Source: Gammaproteobacteria bacterium (lineage in GTDB: Bacteria; Pseudomonadota; Gammaproteobacteria; Steroidobacterales; Steroidobacteraceae). From it: 13,683 nt of DNA. Below, piece by piece: positions 13,001 to 13,683 of the stretch; the first letter of the stretch is position 1; every line of letters starts with the position of its first letter. Made by a program: the position numbers and the translations under genes. Location of the stretch: NCBI GenBank assembly GCA_003162555.1, contig PMNQ01000146.1, forward strand, positions 1 through 13,683, read 5' to 3'. The notes beneath the pieces were generated by a model that made no database searches, had not been told where the DNA came from, and worked only from the letters and a program-made list of their open reading frames with translations.

Positions 13001-13547
13001 GGCCCTCGGTCTCGCGGCGGCGCTCCTTATATAGCGAGATGCCCGCCGCTTCCTCGATGAAGGCGCGCATGTCATCGGCGCGCGCCTCGATGACGCGCGA
13101 GATCATGCCCTGTTCGATGATGGCGTAGCTGCGTGAGCCCAGGCCGGTGCCGAGGAACAACTGCGTGATGTCCTTGCGCCGGCAACGTCCGCCGTTGATG
13201 AAATAACTCGAGCTGCCGTCGCGCGCCACGACGCGCTTTAGTGAAACCTCGCTGTAGCCGGCATAGGCGCCGCCGATCTTGCCGTCGGCGTTGTCGAACA
13301 CGAGTTCGACCGCGGCAGTGCCGATCGCCTGGCGGGAACTCGAGCCGTTGAAAATGACGTCCGCCATCGATTCGCCGCGCAGATGCCGCGCCGACAGTTC
13401 ACCCATGACCCAGCGCACGGCGTCGATGACATTCGACTTGCCGCAACCGTTCGGACCGACAACGCCGGTCAGGTTGCTCGGCAACTGAACCGTGGTCGGA
13501 TCGACAAATGACTTGAAGCCGGCGAGTCGGATCTTGCTGAGTCGCAT
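10032..13547 (-). CDS. smc: Chromosome segregation protein SMC
   Basis: This 1171-residue ATPase is the core of the SMC-ScpAB condensin, which compacts and segregates the chromosome. It is full length (the family is about 1160-1190). Walker A GPNGCGKS is at 31-38. The C-terminal head has the signature LSGGE (1073-1077), Walker B with Asp1101 and Glu1102 in CLLDEVDAPLDE, and the switch His1133 in ITHNK. Glu/Gln/Ala/Arg-rich coiled-coil arms span about 170-505 and 660-1040. The hinge lies at about 510-655 and includes WLDDYG and VTPTGEWLGRNWL. An oddity is six consecutive glycines (585-590) in the hinge. The ATG at 13545-13547 begins MRLSKIRLAGFKSF, the conserved SMC start, with a weak GGGA upstream. 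It is first in the operon before zipA and ligA, and divergent from queF. ScpA and ScpB are not in the window. Confidence 0.97.
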   Translation of the reverse strand: MRLSKIRLAGFKSFVDPTTVQLPSNLTGVVGPNGCGKSNVIDAVRWVMGELSARHLRGESMADVIFNGSSSRQAIGTAAVELVFDNADGKIGGAYAGYSEVSLKRVVARDGSSSYFINGGRCRRKDITQLFLGTGLGSRSYAIIEQGMISRVIEARADDMRAFIEEAAGISLYKERRRETEGRIADTRENLARVQDLRDEVDKQIRHLQRQAATARRYQELRSRERTMSAELLALRMRELDGGTAVQDAATQKAELLMQQELADQRSCEAALEKQREFHGELGAALGVVQARYYELGAEVTRTEENIRHTSELRNRHRQDLEQTAATLGDVGAQIVTDQEHVAQLQAEIAALAPELAALHAAEQSGSGALAEAEAQFAAWQERWENFNRELGAARQGSGVEAARMEQLESQLLRLQAQSDRLTVEHESVTQQQGSDALDALLQREAAAGEQALALESRLSALHADAQQLRGQQHESEQRLEELRSRRDRTRAELMSLEALQQAALGEKDPSAAAWLDDYGQRSGHGAPTRVAATLVVEAGWEHAVETVLGDYLEAVCVSDLDQLGDELQRLERGTISFLETAASGGGGGGAGTLAARAQGPDAALVMLARVQTCDTLAEAMRKRRTLQRGESLVTPTGEWLGRNWLRLRRGGDPHAGVLERAQRLKQLSRDSETAAAALQAAEAALAALRAKAQEVERARDESQAQIQAAHREHGELRSQLGAMQARRDEAQLRRLRLEGDRGEVESELTRARLGLAQAQAAHDSALAELQRLDIQQPLLTDEREQHRERTSEARSAAQAAQLALREVMIRNESRRSTLESMQTTAARLLEQRAQLVQRHEALTAELADGDAPVQELRARLQGALDRRVEVEADLANARQAQEDADLELRTTEQRRFAAEQRVAAARATMDGARMQAQESRVRRESLAEQFAQTRFELAEITAALAADATVGDWETRLEEVRADVEKLGPVNLAAIDELQQQSERKSYLDRQYTDVNDALTTLEDAMKRMDKETRARFEDTFNRVNAGLKEKFPRLFGGGHAYLELVGEDPLAAGVAVMARPPGKRNSSISQLSGGEKALTAVALVFSIFDLNPAPFCLLDEVDAPLDEHNVARFCDIVREMSSRVQFIFITHNKTTMEMASQLLGVTMNEPGVSRLVSVDVDAAVRLAAV

Positions 13548-13612
13548 CGGTTTTCCCGTGACTTAAGGAGAGTGCGGCGGCCCGCGGCGGTAGTGTAGAT
13601 TATCCGCCATAC
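13548..13612. promoter_or_regulatory. Divergent smc/queF promoter region
   Basis: The 65-bp gap must hold both promoters, unless they extend into the genes. An AT-rich core at 13591-13604 reads GATAAT on the minus strand (13599-13604), five of six matches to the sigma-70 -10 box. It would give a smc leader of about 45 nt. The plus strand reads TAGATT at 13596-13601, overlapping it, which would give queF an almost leaderless message. Neither has a clear -35 hexamer. queF has no Shine-Dalgarno at normal distance; the TAAGGAG at 13564-13570 is about 42 bases too far upstream. Confidence 0.45.
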
Positions 13613-13683
13613 ATGTCCACGAAGCCCACCCCCGAGCTCGAGACCTTCGCCAACCCGACCCCCGAGCGGGACTACACCATTCG
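13613..13683 (+). CDS. queF: NADPH-dependent preQ0 reductase (QueF), N-terminal fragment
   Basis: The first 23 codons are visible before the window ends: MSTKPTPELETFANPTPERD then YTI. The pattern LETF.NP.P.RDYTI is, from memory, the characteristic start of the short, single-domain QueF proteins, just ahead of the EFTxxCPKTGQPDF core with the catalytic cysteine, which lies outside the window. QueF reduces the nitrile of preQ0 to preQ1 in queuosine tRNA-modification biosynthesis. The ATG is chosen because the recognisable sequence starts there and no other in-frame start codon lies between it and the smc start. The call rests on a short stretch but the match is specific. Confidence 0.8.
   Translation, partial: MSTKPTPELETFANPTPERDYTI

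Noticed and set aside
12114..13034. A 306-codon plus-strand open frame antisense to the smc coiled coil
   Set aside because: Coiled-coil coding sequence in GC-rich DNA often leaves the opposite strand open; the Leu/Arg/Gln/Ala-rich product is a shadow.
13564..13598. TAAGGAG followed by a GTG and an 8-codon frame between smc and queF
   Set aside because: The Shine-Dalgarno lies only one base from the GTG, too close for initiation, and the peptide is eight residues; probably chance.

Overview
The window is high-GC bacterial chromosome (roughly two thirds G+C by eye), densely coding and with no mobile element, tRNA, rRNA or CRISPR array that I can see. The run smc-zipA-ligA on the minus strand is a gammaproteobacterial arrangement, since ZipA is essentially confined to that class. 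With the high GC this points to a Pseudomonas-, Xanthomonas- or Steroidobacter-like gammaproteobacterium; I cannot name the genus.

Region 1 (1-1365, minus strand): a GbdR-like regulator (DJ-1/PfpI domain plus AraC helix-turn-helix), followed downstream by the first 66 codons of a cobalamin-binding corrinoid protein. Together they suggest a corrinoid-dependent demethylation locus for glycine betaine or a related methylamine that continues beyond the left edge.

Region 2 (1526-7080, plus strand): a compact three-gene cyanophycin operon. It holds cyanophycinase cphB, cyanophycin synthetase cphA, and a third Mur-ligase protein that resembles CphA with its ATP-grasp core removed. CphA should build the Asp/Arg polymer and CphB should cut it. 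The third protein keeps Mur-type ATP-binding motifs, but its substrate is unknown. It has no ATG, GTG or TTG that would preserve its conserved-looking N-terminus; the best start is a CTG overlapping the cphA stop codon and preceded by a well-placed GGAG. This gene is the most interesting object here. The regulator gene and cphB are divergent and share a 160-bp region with an 11-bp direct repeat spaced exactly 21 bp.

Region 3 (7077-13547, minus strand): smc, zipA and ligA, transcribed in that order and tightly packed (16-nt gap, then a 4-nt overlap with a TTG start for ligA). They serve chromosome condensation, Z-ring anchoring and DNA ligation. The operon meets the cyanophycin operon tail to tail, with overlapping stop codons and no room for a terminator.

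Region 4 (13613-13683, plus strand): the first 23 codons of queF (queuosine biosynthesis), divergent from smc across a 65-bp gap.
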